A DNA stretch of 64,000 nt, taken from contig CM056580.1 of the NCBI GenBank assembly GCA_029721435.1, forward strand, positions 76,657,367 to 76,721,366. Reading direction: 5' to 3'. Made by a program: the position numbers and the translations under genes. The DNA comes from Gymnothorax reevesii (lineage: Eukaryota > Chordata > Actinopteri > Anguilliformes > Muraenidae). Below the pieces are notes generated by a model. It was given only the letters and a program-made list of their open reading frames with translations. It made no database searches and was not told where the DNA came from. Every line of letters begins with the position of its first letter. The first letter of the stretch is position 1. Shown one piece after another: positions 9,869 to 21,837 of the stretch.

Positions 9869-12800
9869 ATAAAATAAGTGTAGGCTATTTGGTCATGGCT
9901 CCAGAAAAGGAGAAGAATGATATATTAAATGATCAGACCATTCCATTGTTTCAGAAAGTGGGACTAAAATAAACACATTTAATCCACTGACAAAATAAAA
10001 TTGAAGCAACAGTATATGCCCGAGTGCACAAATCCCACATAAGCACACAACTATTATACCACAAAAGTCAGCTCCGAAAAAAGAACAGCAGTCATTATCA
10101 CTGAATATAGACAGGTGCTGGCTATAACTACTGGTGTAGTTCCCCTTTGACACCCTTACATATAAACAGCTCAATGTGGGAAGTCTTTGTGGGTCTTGGA
10201 TAAAACATCTCCCAGCTCACAGGCAGACTGATAGGTTCCTCTTTCATGGGCAATTCCCACCAGCAAAGTATTGGCAGTGATTTATTTTTTGGAATCCAAT
10301 TAATTCGCAATAATCCCACTGGTTCACCTATTCCTCTCCCTGGGTACTGTACAGTGCGCTTCTGTTTTGATTGTTAAACAACAAACAGATTGCGAGAAAC
10401 TACTCTTCTGCGAGCCCTCCGTTTTTGCCAAGATCCCTTCAGCGAGCTGCTTTTGTTTGAACCCTGGATTACGCCCGTACCTGACCTTCACGGCACTTAC
10501 ACTTGATTTTTGGGCTAGATGGCACATTCAATTCGCAAATTCGCCGCCATGAGCGAGCTGACCTTGAAGCTGCCTTCAAAAGGTCTCCCTTCGTTAGAAA
10601 CTGTGCTGTGGGATTTGTGTTCCAAGAAAGACTATGATGTTCGGATCCAAGCTTTTTGGAGAACGAGACGGCAGTGTCTCTTTGTGAGGTGATCCGCTGG
10701 CGTTTGCACAGGCGAGACTGCTGGGTGCCGAGCCTGAAGTTTGACACTGGCTCAGTGAGCAGCAGCAAACCAAGCCTCCCCTCCATTCAGCCCAGTCCTG
10801 CCTCATTATAACCCAACTCTCCTCAGACACAATCCAGGCAGGGAGGACTCAGCATTTATGACAGGCCTCACAGTAAAAGGCCTTTTCTTTTTTCTTTTTT
10901 CAAATTTTCAACAGTTAACCGTTTTCCTACCTTGCAAGAGGGGTAAAAAAAAACAACGCAGCCCGAGGCTCCACGCAAAAACTCTAGCTGTTCTTTGCAG
11001 CTCACGCGCTATGTGATGTGCGATTGCGGCTACACACGATTACTGTTGAGGCTGCATGCATATTTGAAAACGGTTTTCATTATTTATTTCTTTCTTTATC
11101 TGGATAAGGGAGGGGAGTCCGTAATGGGTCCCCCAACTCTTGTCCGTCTCAATTACCATACATATTTTAGGGAGCCTCGAATGGTCTGAAAGCATCAACA
11201 ATCCTTTTTAGTTCACTCAAAGGTCTAAGTATTGTAGAGCTACCAACGATGAACTTTGTTTCGAATGTTCAACCAAACAGGTATGCATTTATATTTTTGT
11301 GCCATTCGTTCATGGAGTGGTCTTGGTAAGTACTGCAGCCTCTCACTTCTGGTCCTACCCACCAACAACACTTCATTTCTCCTCCTGCCAAAGCCTAGCC
11401 CTGTTAAGCCTGAGGGGAATTAGCTACATAGCCGTTCTCTAGTTAACCACTCCCATTACAACACGATGAAGTAAACAAACAAACGTTCGGTCAGCATCGC
11501 CGCTGATGAATACTGAAACAAGCACCGTCTGCGGCTCTCATCTCCCCCGTGAGCGAGGTGCTCCACTTTTCTCTGACTTTGCTGACTGTCTCACTTGCAG
11601 CTTTAGTATTAAGGACAAAAAATACTGCTCTGTGCTGAACCCTCCCGCAGCAGTGTGGATAATATATTTTTTTTCAGCTGATCCTTCAATATGCTAATGA
11701 ATAAATACAACATAATAAATAAGAAAAAAGGAGCCGGTCTGCTGCATACATATTCAGAAATTTCAGATGGAAAACAAACAGGACCCACTTATTGCAATCT
11801 CAGCTTTGAGCAACATTGTACGAACAGAAGGGCTGCTCCATGCTCTCGCACTGATTCAGTTAGTGCTTGATCTGCATAACAATAAACTCTGCTCCAGCAA
11901 CTGCTGTGAAACCACATGATATCTCAGGGAAACTTCCACTTCCTGCCATCCCGTCTCACCCCATGTACAACACGCCATCGAGCAATTCAGTGGAATCATA
12001 GATTGTTGCAGTTTTCGGTAAATATATACATCAAATGCAATTAAATGTAAATGATCCACACACGCACTGGATCAGTGGCCAAGGCTGCTCTGCCTCTTCC
12101 TTGCCATGCTAGAAGCCTCCTATTTCCACAGGTTTGAAGGTCAATTATTCCCATAATCAAAAGTCACTGTCTCTCTCAAATCGCTCTGGTGATTAATAAA
12201 ATGTGCACAACATCAACAAAGGTCTTTATCGTTGCAATCGATGTGAGGGAATACCATTTTCTGGAGGCAGAAGAGAAATAATATCAAAACAGGTCGCAAA
12301 ACAAATAGCAATCATGAGGGAGAATATACCCTTATAACCTTCTACAATGCGAAGGAGCAGTTTATTGTGTGATACATACATCTTTCATTTTGTAATACAA
12401 ACAATTCAGTCAGTGAATATTGTGTTCTGGCCATTTTGTTGTTCTGTTTTGTTGGCTGTGTTCCCTGGGGCATTGTGTTAGAAAAGATGTTGCACTGTTC
12501 TGAAAAATTTGTGGATACAATATAAAAAGGAAGGGATTCCTGTGCTAATTAAACCTGACAGTCCATACTTTAACTTCACCCACATTCTGCAAAGGCCACT
12601 TCAGTGTCTTAACCCCTAAAACTGAAAGACCCATATTTGCATCCATCAAAGGCATCTCCAGCTTTCAAACCTGTGGAACTTCAGGCTGATTTTTAATTCT
12701 ACAGGAGATCCCAAGGTTAAGCACTATCCCAATTATGTCCTGCTGAATCACAGAGAAATGTATATAAAATGATGTAATATATGCTGATATTTTCCATTTA

Positions 12801-13783
12801 ATGTATTGCTCTGGCATAAATACATGGCATCCTGAGTTTCTCTCATAATAAATGTGACGTCCCTTTTGTGAAGTGCTGCAACCAGCAGATACGGAATATG
12901 TATGTGACACTGTCCTATATGAAAAAAGAAAGTATTTTTCTGACTTTGAACCTACTGAAGAGAAAAACCAAGTGGAAGGTTAGAGTTTAATTCGCTAAAA
13001 CTACTCAAAAACTTGAACTGGAGAGGGTTGCCCATAGTTGCAAACCCAAGGATATCAATGATGGTGAAATTCTCTCTATTGGGTAATGGTCAAAAATCAC
13101 ACCGCTTCTGTCCTAATCTTCTCACAATCTATATAAGGCAAGACTCAGGTCTGTCATCATGTCCAGGGGTATTTGCACTAAGCACTTACCTTCATCAAAG
13201 GTGAAGTTATTGTATTACTTTATATTTTAGTATCTAATTATTTTCTTGCATCACTTTTCAGTTAATTTTAAATAAATCACCAATTAGGTTCACACATGCT
13301 CACGTAACTGATAAGATACTGCTTTTATCGCTATAGCCTATATTTACAGTTTCATTTTGTGGACCAAAATTAACTAGGCATGCTAATGTCTTAAATCTTG
13401 TTTATTTAAAGATTAACATACATCTTTGAAGCATACAAGGAGTATCACTTGAGGAAACAAAATCAGTTGTGTAAAACTGTAGCCTCACAAATAAATTGCA
13501 GAAGAATTATTTTACATCATCAGTGTTAGAAAAGTAACATTCAAGAGATAACATTGTTGTCAAATAACAAAAGAAGTTATATTACAATGTTCGATTCTTT
13601 TCGTAGTCCAATGTAACGTTACTATAAGTGATCGTTGAGCCATCTTTACAGACCAGCCTCAAACAGTACACAAGGATACAGAAACTTGCGGCAAATTGGA
13701 ACACAAGAAAATGCATACATGAAAGTTCTGACTACTAAAAGCAACCTTTTTTCTTTTTCATTATAGGTGCCAACGATTCACAG

Positions 13784-13784
<1 letters not shown>
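9869..13784. other. Non-coding DNA, nothing recognised
   Basis: Nearly 4 kb without a supported gene. Complex stretches near 10.37-10.85 and 11.48-11.70 kb might be regulatory. Short open frames show no family signature. Confidence 0.45.

Positions 13785-13815
<31 letters not shown>
13785..13815. repeat. (CA)n microsatellite
   Basis: About fifteen CA units, ending just upstream of the Harbinger-like element. Confidence 0.95.
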
Positions 13816-13817
<2 letters not shown>

Positions 13818-13821
13818 AGAC

Positions 13822-14813
13822 ATTGGGTCTCATTCATGAAATGTGAGCAGAACGAATTTGTGTGTAAACTGTTCGCAGACAGAAATTTACGTGCATCTCC
13901 TCTTTCATCAATATTTTAGTGGCTCCGACCTTTTCGTAGCTACTAACAAAATCTACACATGCTGCTGAGCACGCGTAGTGCTTGTGTAAATTTAAGAATG
14001 CACATAAATAGTGCTTGGAAATTACAATTTTAATTCATATTGCGCTCTGCTGTGAGCACAATACGCAGATGTATATGAAACACGTGATATAGCCTAAACA
14101 TGACAAACGATGAAAAATATAACACATTTAGTTAAATTTCTTGGCAATTAGTGTTTTCAGATCCAGATTAGGTTCATGATTGTGAATTAGCCGCTGTGGT
14201 ACTTTGTGGTGCAGAAAAACAGGTTTCATCAGGAATGACACTTGTGACCTTTTGTTATTCATGGGAGGAGTTGTGACTGTGAGCCTCCTCCTCCTGTGGC
14301 TGATGTATTTTTTTGCGGGTGCTAACGCGTTTCTTCGCCTCCCGTTGCATGTCAAACCATTTACGCGGACATCGTCCTTTGGACTACAGAGACAACATTA
14401 ACAGCATCTGACTCCTCCCTCCAGGCCTTCGCTTTTCCTGTCCCTGTCACACCACTGCTAACAGATGAAAATAAAATGTTTTTCTGGACTCCACCCAAAA
14501 TTATTTCTATCCTCGCTTCAGAATAATAATTTTTTCTTTCTCCCTCTTTCTTTGTTCGCGCCATGACTGACAGGTCGACTGGATGCATGTCCACCACCTT
14601 ATATGGTAGTCACTGGCAATTTATGGGTGGGGATTTATGCTAATAGCTGATTACCAGGAGCGCGCTGTCAGTTTACGATGGATTGGCATTCATGGTCATA
14701 CACACAAGTTTACGATCAGATCTGAGTTTCCCGCAGCGCTCATGAATCCAGAGTAGGTTTTTAGTAGCGTAGGCTTCTATGTGCAAATCTACGTTTCATG
14801 AATGAGACCCATT
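13822..14813 (-). mobile_element. PIF/Harbinger-like DNA transposon, transposase missing
   Basis: Perfect 17-bp inverted ends (GGGTCTCATTCATGAAA at 13825, its complement ending at 14810) flanked on both sides by ATT, a 3-bp duplication typical of PIF/Harbinger. Subterminal sequences also mirror each other loosely. The 986-bp interior contains only the remains of the element's DNA-binding protein gene on the minus strand. No DDE transposase is visible, so this copy would depend on a transposase from elsewhere. Confidence 0.75.
14150..14564 (-). pseudogene. Myb/SANT-like protein of Harbinger element (broken)
   Basis: Harbinger elements carry two genes: a DDE transposase and a Myb/SANT-like accessory protein related to NAIF1 that brings the transposase to DNA and into the nucleus. 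On the minus strand the frame begins at ATG 14564 and reads a helix-rich segment (NYYSEARIEIILGGVQKN) followed by FSSVSSGVTGTGKAKAW and DAVNVVSVVQRT. A one-base frame change near 14360 moves it to KWFDMQREAKKRVSTRKK, the characteristic third-helix and basic part. An in-frame stop (14255-14257) follows, and a faint tail resembling QKVTSVI continues. Both the frame change and the stop make it a pseudogene. The family call rests on the pattern of the trihelix/SANT segment, not on an alignment. Confidence 0.7.
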
Positions 14814-14864
14814 GAGTTTTTGTGCTTTGTGAAGATATTCCTTAACCCCTTATATGACCTTTAG

Positions 14865-14935
14865 TAAAAACACTACCAAACCCTAAACTCTAACTTCAAC
14901 CTAACCCTAACCTTAAACCCCAACCCTAAAATAGC
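14865..14935. repeat. Degenerate telomere-like CCCTAA repeats
   Basis: Several imperfect AACCCTAA units (for example CCTAACCCTAACCTTAAACC). Too irregular to be a recent telomeric insertion; probably low-complexity sequence. Confidence 0.5.
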
Positions 14936-16832
14936 TCAATTACCTCGTAGGGACTGGAATATATCCACATGAGGAGAAATCTGTAATTCCATCCCTTGTG
15001 ATGTTCGCACATTGCACTTTTTCCGAACAACAATACTCAACAAATTCTCCCAACTCCTATTTACCAAGGCCTGATGATTTTGGGGTACGAAAACATTAAT
15101 TTCACTATGAGTATACTACAAAGGCATAAAAACGGTAGTTTAGTTTGACTTACTCTGAGCAGCATGAACATAATACAAAGGGGGAGTGGGAATTAGCTGT
15201 GATTTTTTAAATGCATACTGTAGGTAGAGTTCAATAATGAGGCCCTGTCATCTGATCCTGTGTGAGATTTTTTATCCTGCAGTGAATATATCACAGAGAC
15301 CAGACACCCTTGTTTTTCAAGAAAGGTCCCTGTTTTTGTTATCCAATCCGCAGTAGGAGCTGTCCACAGTAATATCTTCCTTTTTTTACAGTACATTCAA
15401 GACAACTGCGAAGTGTGAAATAATAGCCTACCAACTTGATGGGGCAATAAAGACAGCACAGTACAGCAATTTGCAGTGTCAATCTTCTTTTTTTTTTACC
15501 AATAAAAAGGGCTGCTTGCTATAACTGTTTGTGTTAGGCCGTCTTTTTCTTTTACTGACTTTGCGTCAGGATTAAGAAGCCAATAACGTGTGTAAGGACA
15601 GATAACATTGTCATTACAAACAACTGAACAGGTGAAAGTCAGCCAGTACCGGCCAGAATGTCGTACCAGCATGAGATTCCTTGAGATTCCCTGCTGGGAT
15701 GCTGGAAGTGACAGAAAGAAAAAAGAAAAACTTTTTAAAAATAAAAAATAATAATAATCTCGATTATCAGGCAAAGAACATACGGATATTATTCATAGAA
15801 AAAATAATGTTAACATCGCAGTTCACGCTTTATTAATGGTATTATGTCAGTTGTTGCAATGAAAACTGAGCAGCAATCAAAGCCAACACCAATATAAATT
15901 ACAGTTTTTCCTGATATTTAGCTTTATTTTCACAACAGAGTAATGCGCAAGTAAGGTTAAATGTTTTTGTACCTGTCATATTCTCAAGTGGCCCAGCCCA
16001 GGCTAGGTACTGACTGCAGTATCTACTTCAGGTGGTTTTTGTGTATTGAAAACTTGCAGGTGCAATAACAGCTTCAAATAGATTCTAACCTTAAATATGT
16101 AAGCTGTCAAATTGGTGTGGTGATTGGGGATAAATTTCCACTAATTTTAAACAGAGGAGAAAGAATGGGCCAGATCACGAGACTGTCAAATAAAAAATGA
16201 GGAAAATTAACCCAAGGGAAGAGGCATAAGGTCTAGAGTTTACAGTAACATGTACAGCCACTGTAGAGCCACAACCATGTGTCAGAGACCAAAGATGCTG
16301 CAGCAAGTTACCCTTCTGTCTGGACTGCTAAGCAATACAAACAAAACAAGAGCATAAATGAACTGCTGCATGCGATTCCCCCTCATCCTTAATTAGCAAC
16401 CATTGTCCATGCACATTTCCATGGTGCAGCTAGCCAATTAAATAACTAACTAGCTAAAGTAAGCGAGCAGGCCATGAAGTAATGGAGTTGTCTGTTGCCT
16501 GTGAGATATTTCAGCAGTGCTTACCATACGCAGACAAACGTAGCATCCATGTGGTCCCTCACAGCAATACTGTAAACATTGATTTTTTTATGTTCTCCAA
16601 GATTATCAATCTCATGCAAGCAGAGTCAGTATGCCCATAATTAGAATTTTCCCCATCGTTTTAACTCATAATACAGGGAATTTCAATGTCATGCTGAATG
16701 CTGAGATAGAATTTATTTATTTTTTCTCTGTACATTTACGCCTAGTGCACAGTTTTGAATGACAGGTTCCCTTCTATAACTCTGTCAATATGTAATATTT
16801 AAATAATTACAGAGATGATTTTTATAGACAAA
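14936..16832. other. Non-coding DNA with a homeodomain/SOX-like site pair
   Basis: No supported gene. At about 16386-16420 the sequence CTTAATTAGCAACCATTGTCC combines a homeodomain core (TAATTAG) with a SOX-type core (CCATTGT). The last part may include the lost 5' portion of the hAT gene that follows, but I see no clear BED zinc finger. Confidence 0.35.
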
Positions 16833-18180
16833 CGACCATTCACAATGGTCTCTGATGTTGGTTGTAAGCATTTCATGGCTGCAATGAAACCTCAATTTGA
16901 ACTAGGAGGTGAAAAGTACTACCGCACGAAAAAGACATTTTCCACAGAGTTATAGACAAAATAAAAGCTATTATTCAACCAGAAAATACTGGCTTCTCAC
17001 TCTCCTTCACTCCAAACCGCTGGTTAGCATCAGTGACAACAGAATCACTGATGAGCCCAATGTGCCATTTCACTGACAATGAATGGACTAGAAATCCGGT
17101 TGTTTTAAATATCAGGGCATTGCACGGATCCCACATTGGGAAATACATCAGGGAGACATTCTTGAGCATTGGAAAATACTCAACAGCCATGTAGCACCTG
17201 TGCTTCGAGATAGCAGAGCAAATATAGTGAAAGGTATGAAGCTTGCTGAACTTGCCGACCTCAGCTGCTTAGTGAACGCACTGCATGAATTGCAACTTGT
17301 GGTAAATGATTGTCTGTCGAGTCAAAAGAGCCATTACAGATATCATTGCGATGCTGAAGAAGTGTGCCGCCCATTTGCCCCTCTTGACTGTTGCTGAGCA
17401 GCGTTTGAGAGACATTCAGTGGAGCCTCAGCCTGTCAGAACACTGACTAGTTTGAGGCTGTTCCAACAAAATAGAGCTCAACACACCACAGGCTGTCTGA
17501 TCATGCTGAAGATGCAGCAGGAAGATAATCAGGGGTCCTCACCACAAGGCATTAGAACGCTCCAGCGAGTTATGAGGGATAGCCTGATCAAACTTTTTTT
17601 TAGATCTAAAACAAAAATTGTGGTGCTGGCATGTCTCTTAGATCCTCGCTATAAGCATCATGCATTCTCTACTGGCCTTACAATGACGAACACAAAAGAA
17701 TGACTGAGAGAGGATGTGGAAGGTGCTACACCAGAGACCAGTCAAGAGGAGCGGGCTACTGCAGAAGCTACTAATGAGAAGGACGAAACTTCCAACAGGC
17801 AAAGGAGAGAACCCACATCTTGTTGCAACCATATTGGTGAGATGTTCAGTTCTCTGCTGGAATACCACTCTGGACAGCAATTTGTCATTCCCTGCCAGGA
17901 GAATGAGTTACGTAAGTCCCTCCAGGAGCCAGTGATCGACAGGCATCAGGGGGATCCACTCCCCTAATGGAAACAAAAATGAAGGGCGCTTCAGACTACT
18001 TGCCAGAAAGGCACAGAACTTTCTCAGCTCACCTCCCTCATCAGTTCCAAGCGAGCGCATCTGCAGTGAAGTCTCTGCAAATCATGAGAGGAACAGAAGT
18101 CATCTTACTGGAGAGCATTCTGAGCCACTCTGCTTTCTGTGCAACAACCTGGTGCAGCTGAATGGGAACAACTAACTGAG
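16833..18180 (+). pseudogene. hAT-family (ZBED-like) transposase pseudogene
   Basis: hAT transposases cut and paste DNA with 8-bp target duplications; vertebrate ZBED genes derive from them. The pieces appear in the family's order but in shifting frames. PFTMVSDVGCKHFMAAMKPQF (from 16833) matches the segment after the BED finger. SVTTESLMSPMCHF (about 17030) matches the first catalytic region, and VLRDSRANIVKGMK (about 17200) the second. HELQLVVNDCLSSQ follows the usual 'cFaHtLqLavnd' position. LACLLDPRYKHH (about 17625-17660) is the conserved LDPRYK motif. The end (17990-18161) resembles the SSVPSER dimerisation region of the hAT C-terminus. At least five stops or frame changes are present. 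Terminal repeats were not identified. Confidence 0.8.
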
Positions 18181-18408
18181 TCCAATTTCATACGACATTT
18201 TTACTAGTTACTACTTTTATCACAGTAGTTTTACTTGTTAGAGTATTGTGCAGTGATGATTATGCACTTAAAAAAGTAAATAAATCAGAAACGAAGTCCT
18301 ATTCAAGTATTTATTTCATGTAATATTGGATGATAGAGATGAAAATAAGCAAACACATTATAATGTGTAGTAAAAACAAAATTAATATTTTTTTCTGAGA
18401 GAAAAAAC

Positions 18409-19269
18409 TCAATATCTAGTGTGGCCTCCCTTTGCTTTGATTACAGCATTTAATCTTTCAGCCATGGTTTACACAAACTTTTTAAAAATTTCCAGTCTCG
18501 CTAAACCATTCCATATGGTTCGAAGTTCATTCAAAAGAGATTCTTTCAATGTTTGATCAATTGGATTAAGGTCAGGACTTTGAGCAGGCCAAGTCATAAC
18601 TTTTATGTCACCAGACATTTCTTTCTGACTGAGAAACACAACTTAGAATTTTGTTTTGGGTCATTAGCTGGTTGAACATAAAATCATTCTCCTTCTAGAA
18701 GGCAATGCGTACCTCACAAGGATGCTGCAATACCTCTTTTGATTCATGATTCCATCGCCGGCTCCTCTTGAGCAGACTGAACCCCAAAACACAACACAAC
18801 CACCTCCGGGTTTTACTGAAGGGGTTTAATGGTCATTTTTGAAACATTGTCCAACTCTATGGCACACAAAAGTTCTGCGTTTGGGTGAGCAATCGGTCTA
18901 AAAGACTAATTCCCGGTTAATGGTGTCCAATCCTTCAATTTCCTGGCAAATTAAAGTCGTTTTTATTTTGCCAGCATTTGGCGGCAACACAATCAATCGG
19001 ACCATTTTCACACAGCTGTCTGGAAATAGTAGCTCCTGTTTCGCAAACAATATCATTATGGAGTTGTTGTGCTGTCAACTTGTCATACATAGATAACAAA
19101 CATCAGAGGCACTTAATTTCCATTTTGCACCTCTATTGCCACGAGTTTTCAGTGAACCGGTCTCTATGAAACACTTGATGGGGTTTCTTACAGTGCCATG
19201 GATCTTCAGCATCAAGGCCACAATGTGGCTACGAACAATCAGCTCAGAGAGCTCCTTCCATTGTGCCAT
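18409..19269 (-). pseudogene. Tc1-like transposase pseudogene
   Basis: On the minus strand the frame starts at ATG 19269 (MAQWKELSELIVRSHIVAL), a helix-turn-helix N-terminus of the 'KELS' Tc1 type, and ends at a stop at 18409-18411 after KAKGGHTRY, the usual C-terminus. Between them are fragments in several frames, including a segment near 18560 reading MTWPAQSPDLNPID, which surrounds the second catalytic aspartate. Many stops and indels make it a very old copy. Terminal repeats are not clear; TGTGCAGTGA at 18247-18256 and its complement at 19469-19478 might be their remains, but 10 bp could be chance. Confidence 0.8.
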
Positions 19270-20377
19270 CGTGTTTAAAATTGTGACACTGGTCCCAGTT
19301 CATGTTACCTTATATACTGGAGCAAACGACCATCAGAGGTAATTCTACAGAATATTGTGGCCTCAAACCAGCTTTTTGGCATCAATAATTGACTGCGCGA
19401 GTGCAACAAGGTGGTGAAGTACCAATTTTGAAAAAATGAGTTAGCATCACTCTTGAACACTAAAGGGCTCACTGCACATTCCCCAAGCGTTTCACAGTCT
19501 CAGACAGTATAGAACATAAACTATGCTCTGTGTTTTACCTACCGCTACAAGGGCTTCAAGTCCAGTGTTGACACTTGAATGACAAAGTTGTGTCCAGAGG
19601 TGCACTTCCAGAAGAATACTGGCCAATTTATGAGAACCTATGTCATGATGGGCCTCAAGTAGAGTCGAGACATAGTATTCCAAATGGGGGTGAGGAATCC
19701 GATTTTGACAGTGATGGTGATGACTATGCGTATGATTAAGTCTACACTTTTCTATGCACACAGTACTCTCCCTCACCACACAGAATGTATGGAAGTGAAA
19801 ACTTACTGATTTGTTTATATCATTCATACTAACTATGCAGACAGTTGAGTAGACTAGAACTTGCATCAAAGTGAAAAGACATGCCAGTACTTCATTACAT
19901 GGAGTTGTCCCCTGTCTTGGATTAACAAAATGAAAATTCAATCAAAAGATGAATAAATTTATTGGTTTTGAAGCAAAGCTCTTATTGCCTTATTAATAAT
20001 GATGGTTCAAAAGAAATGGGTTCATCTATAATTAAGTCTCTGGGATTTTGGAAAAAATGTTTGTTTTTGTCTTTTTTCTTGATTTCATCGAAATGGCACT
20101 TAACTCCCTTGTTGCACTCATGTCTTCAATTATGGAATGAACCTTTAAACATTCATTCAGGCTATGCAAGAGTCAAAAAAATTAAATTTGTGATAACTTT
20201 AAATAGTTCAGAAAAATAGATGTTTTCAGTGTTTTTATTATTATCCATATTTTTACCTCAATATCATTGTGGGAATGATTTTTTTTTTTTTTTTTGTTCT
20301 CTTTGCCACAGCAGTATTTTTCAATACATTCTGAACCAAAAAATGATGGAGAAGTAATATATTAGGACCTCCCCCCT
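19270..20377. other. Mostly non-coding DNA with one odd short frame
   Basis: Holds the short acidic open frame at 19572-19739 (listed separately) and a poly-T run near 20279-20295. Nothing else recognised. Confidence 0.4.
19572..19739 (+). other. Short open frame with acidic tail, unrecognised
   Basis: A 55-codon open frame without an ATG ends at TAA 19737-19739. It contains ALPEEYWPIYENLC and finishes with an acidic run EESDFDSDGDDYAYD. The ending resembles the acidic C-terminus of a real protein more than random translation. The antisense frame (149 codons, His-rich) is its mirror image. It might be a 3' exon or a transposon relic, or chance. There is no support beyond composition. Confidence 0.2.
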
Positions 20378-20870
20378 TTTTTAAATAAATTTGGCATTTC
20401 CAACCCCACCCGAATCTGGAATGCCCAACTGAGAAATTATGTACAAGGCTTGCTCGTATGCGACCCCTTGTTGCCAATTCAGGCAAGAGGGACGGTTCAC
20501 GGCTCTCATGCGAAGCACATGTCCATCAATACTGCTTCTTTACACTCATCAGTTGAATCCTCACAAGTTCAGAACGAGGGCGGAGGATACCCAAACATGA
20601 ACAAGCTTAGAATCTTCCTGACATGCGCCCAACTGGACAACAGGAGGCACTTGAGCAATGAACAAAGCAACCATTTTATATTTCCCTTCCCAGCAGCCCC
20701 TTTCCAATTTGCATCCCTGTAGCGCAATGGCCAATTGTGCGCTACTTCTGAAAAAGCTGGCACCCACTGCTGGTTGGTACAACCGGGGCTCAAACCTGCG
20801 CCGTGATAGACACTTCTGCTCCGCAATGCGGTGCTTCAACTGAGTGAGCAATCCGGCAGCTCAGGACCCC
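20378..20870 (-). repeat. Long tRNA-headed SINE
   Basis: On the minus strand, from about 20870, the head reads GGATTGCTCACTCAGTTGAAGC (A-box region) and, after about 45 bases, GCGCAGGTTTGAGCCCCGG (B-box region, close to GGTTCGAGCCC). A unique body of about 400 bp follows, and the element ends near 20378 in an AT-rich tail (AAATTTATTTAAAAAA). Short mirror frames on both strands have no coding meaning. The tRNA-like head is convincing; the exact boundaries and the family name are not known. Confidence 0.65.
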
Positions 20871-21223
20871 ATTTAGACAAAAGTGGTAATGTATAATTAT
20901 CACTGCACACCACTTTATATATGCATTTTCAGTGCATATATATGTTTCATTATTTTGTTTCTTGAACTTCAGAAAGCCATTGTCCTCTGTTATTTATGTA
21001 TTTACAACCCCAATTCCGAAATACTTGGGACAAAGTATAAATTGCGAATAAAATCAAAACACAATGACTTTCAAATCACACCAGCCAGTGTTTTATTCAC
21101 AATAGAACAGAGATAGCATAGCAATTGGTGCAACTGAGAAATTTTACAATTTTATCCACAAAATGAGCTCATTTAAAATTTGATGGCTACTACAAGTCTC
21201 AAAAAGTTGGGACAGGGGCCTGT

Positions 21224-21837
21224 TTACCATAGTGTAGCATCCCTTCTTCTTTTTAACTCAGAGTGGAGGTGTCTGGGCATTGAGGAGACAAGTTTCTTGA
21301 GTTTAGCCATTGGAATTTGATCCCACTCTTGTTTAATACAGGCTTCCAGCTGCTGGAGAGTTTTGGGTCTCCTTTGATGGACTTTTTGTTTATTTATGCA
21401 CCAAAAGTTCTCAATCGATGAAAGATCAGGACTGCAGGCAGGCTAGTTCAGCACATGGACTCTTCTTCTACAAAGCCATGCTGTTGTAATAGCTGCAGTA
21501 TTTGGTTTTGCATTGTTCTGCTGAACACAAGGCTTTCCCTGGAATAGATGTCATCCGGAGGGGAGCATATGTTGCTCTAAAACCTTCAGAATTCATGGTG
21601 CTTTTTAAAACATGCAAGTGTCCCACACCATATGCACTAATGCATCCCCATACCATCAGAGATGCTGGCTTTTGAACTGAACGCTGATAACAGGAGGAAT
21701 GGTCTTTCTCCTCTTCAGCCCGGAGGACACGACGCCCATGATTTCTAACAACAATGTCAAATTTGGACTCATATGACCACAGGACACTTTGCCACTGTGC
21801 TATAGTCCATACAATGGCTTCCTTTTTGCATGATATA
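21224..21837 (-). pseudogene. Tc1-like transposase, 3' part of interrupted gene
   Basis: This is the catalytic part of the outer element's transposase. It reads from the second half of the helix-turn-helix linker, through a region near 21660-21800 with the first catalytic aspartate (about 21770, in a WSDES-type context here changed to SYES) and [18 protein letters not shown] at 21603-21656. The PACSPDLS motif is at about 21430-21450. It ends with GDATLW and a TAA at 21224-21226. Frame changes are present (for example around 21580 and 21540). The upstream half lies beyond the nested element at 22681-23082. Confidence 0.85.

Noticed and set aside
14865..14935. Possible interstitial telomere repeat
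   Set aside because: Units are irregular (CCTAACCTTAAACCCC and similar); better described as low-complexity sequence.
18247..19478. Ten-base inverted match TGTGCAGTGA around the Tc1-like gene at 18.4-19.3 kb as terminal repeats
   Set aside because: Too short, without a flanking TA at the exact edges; could be chance.
19492..19941. Minus-strand open frame of 149 codons with a His-rich stretch
   Set aside because: The His-rich part is the antisense of an acidic codon run on the plus strand; no domain and no other support.
20760..20860. Functional tRNA gene
   Set aside because: A- and B-box-like segments are present but the cloverleaf is not intact and a long SINE body follows.
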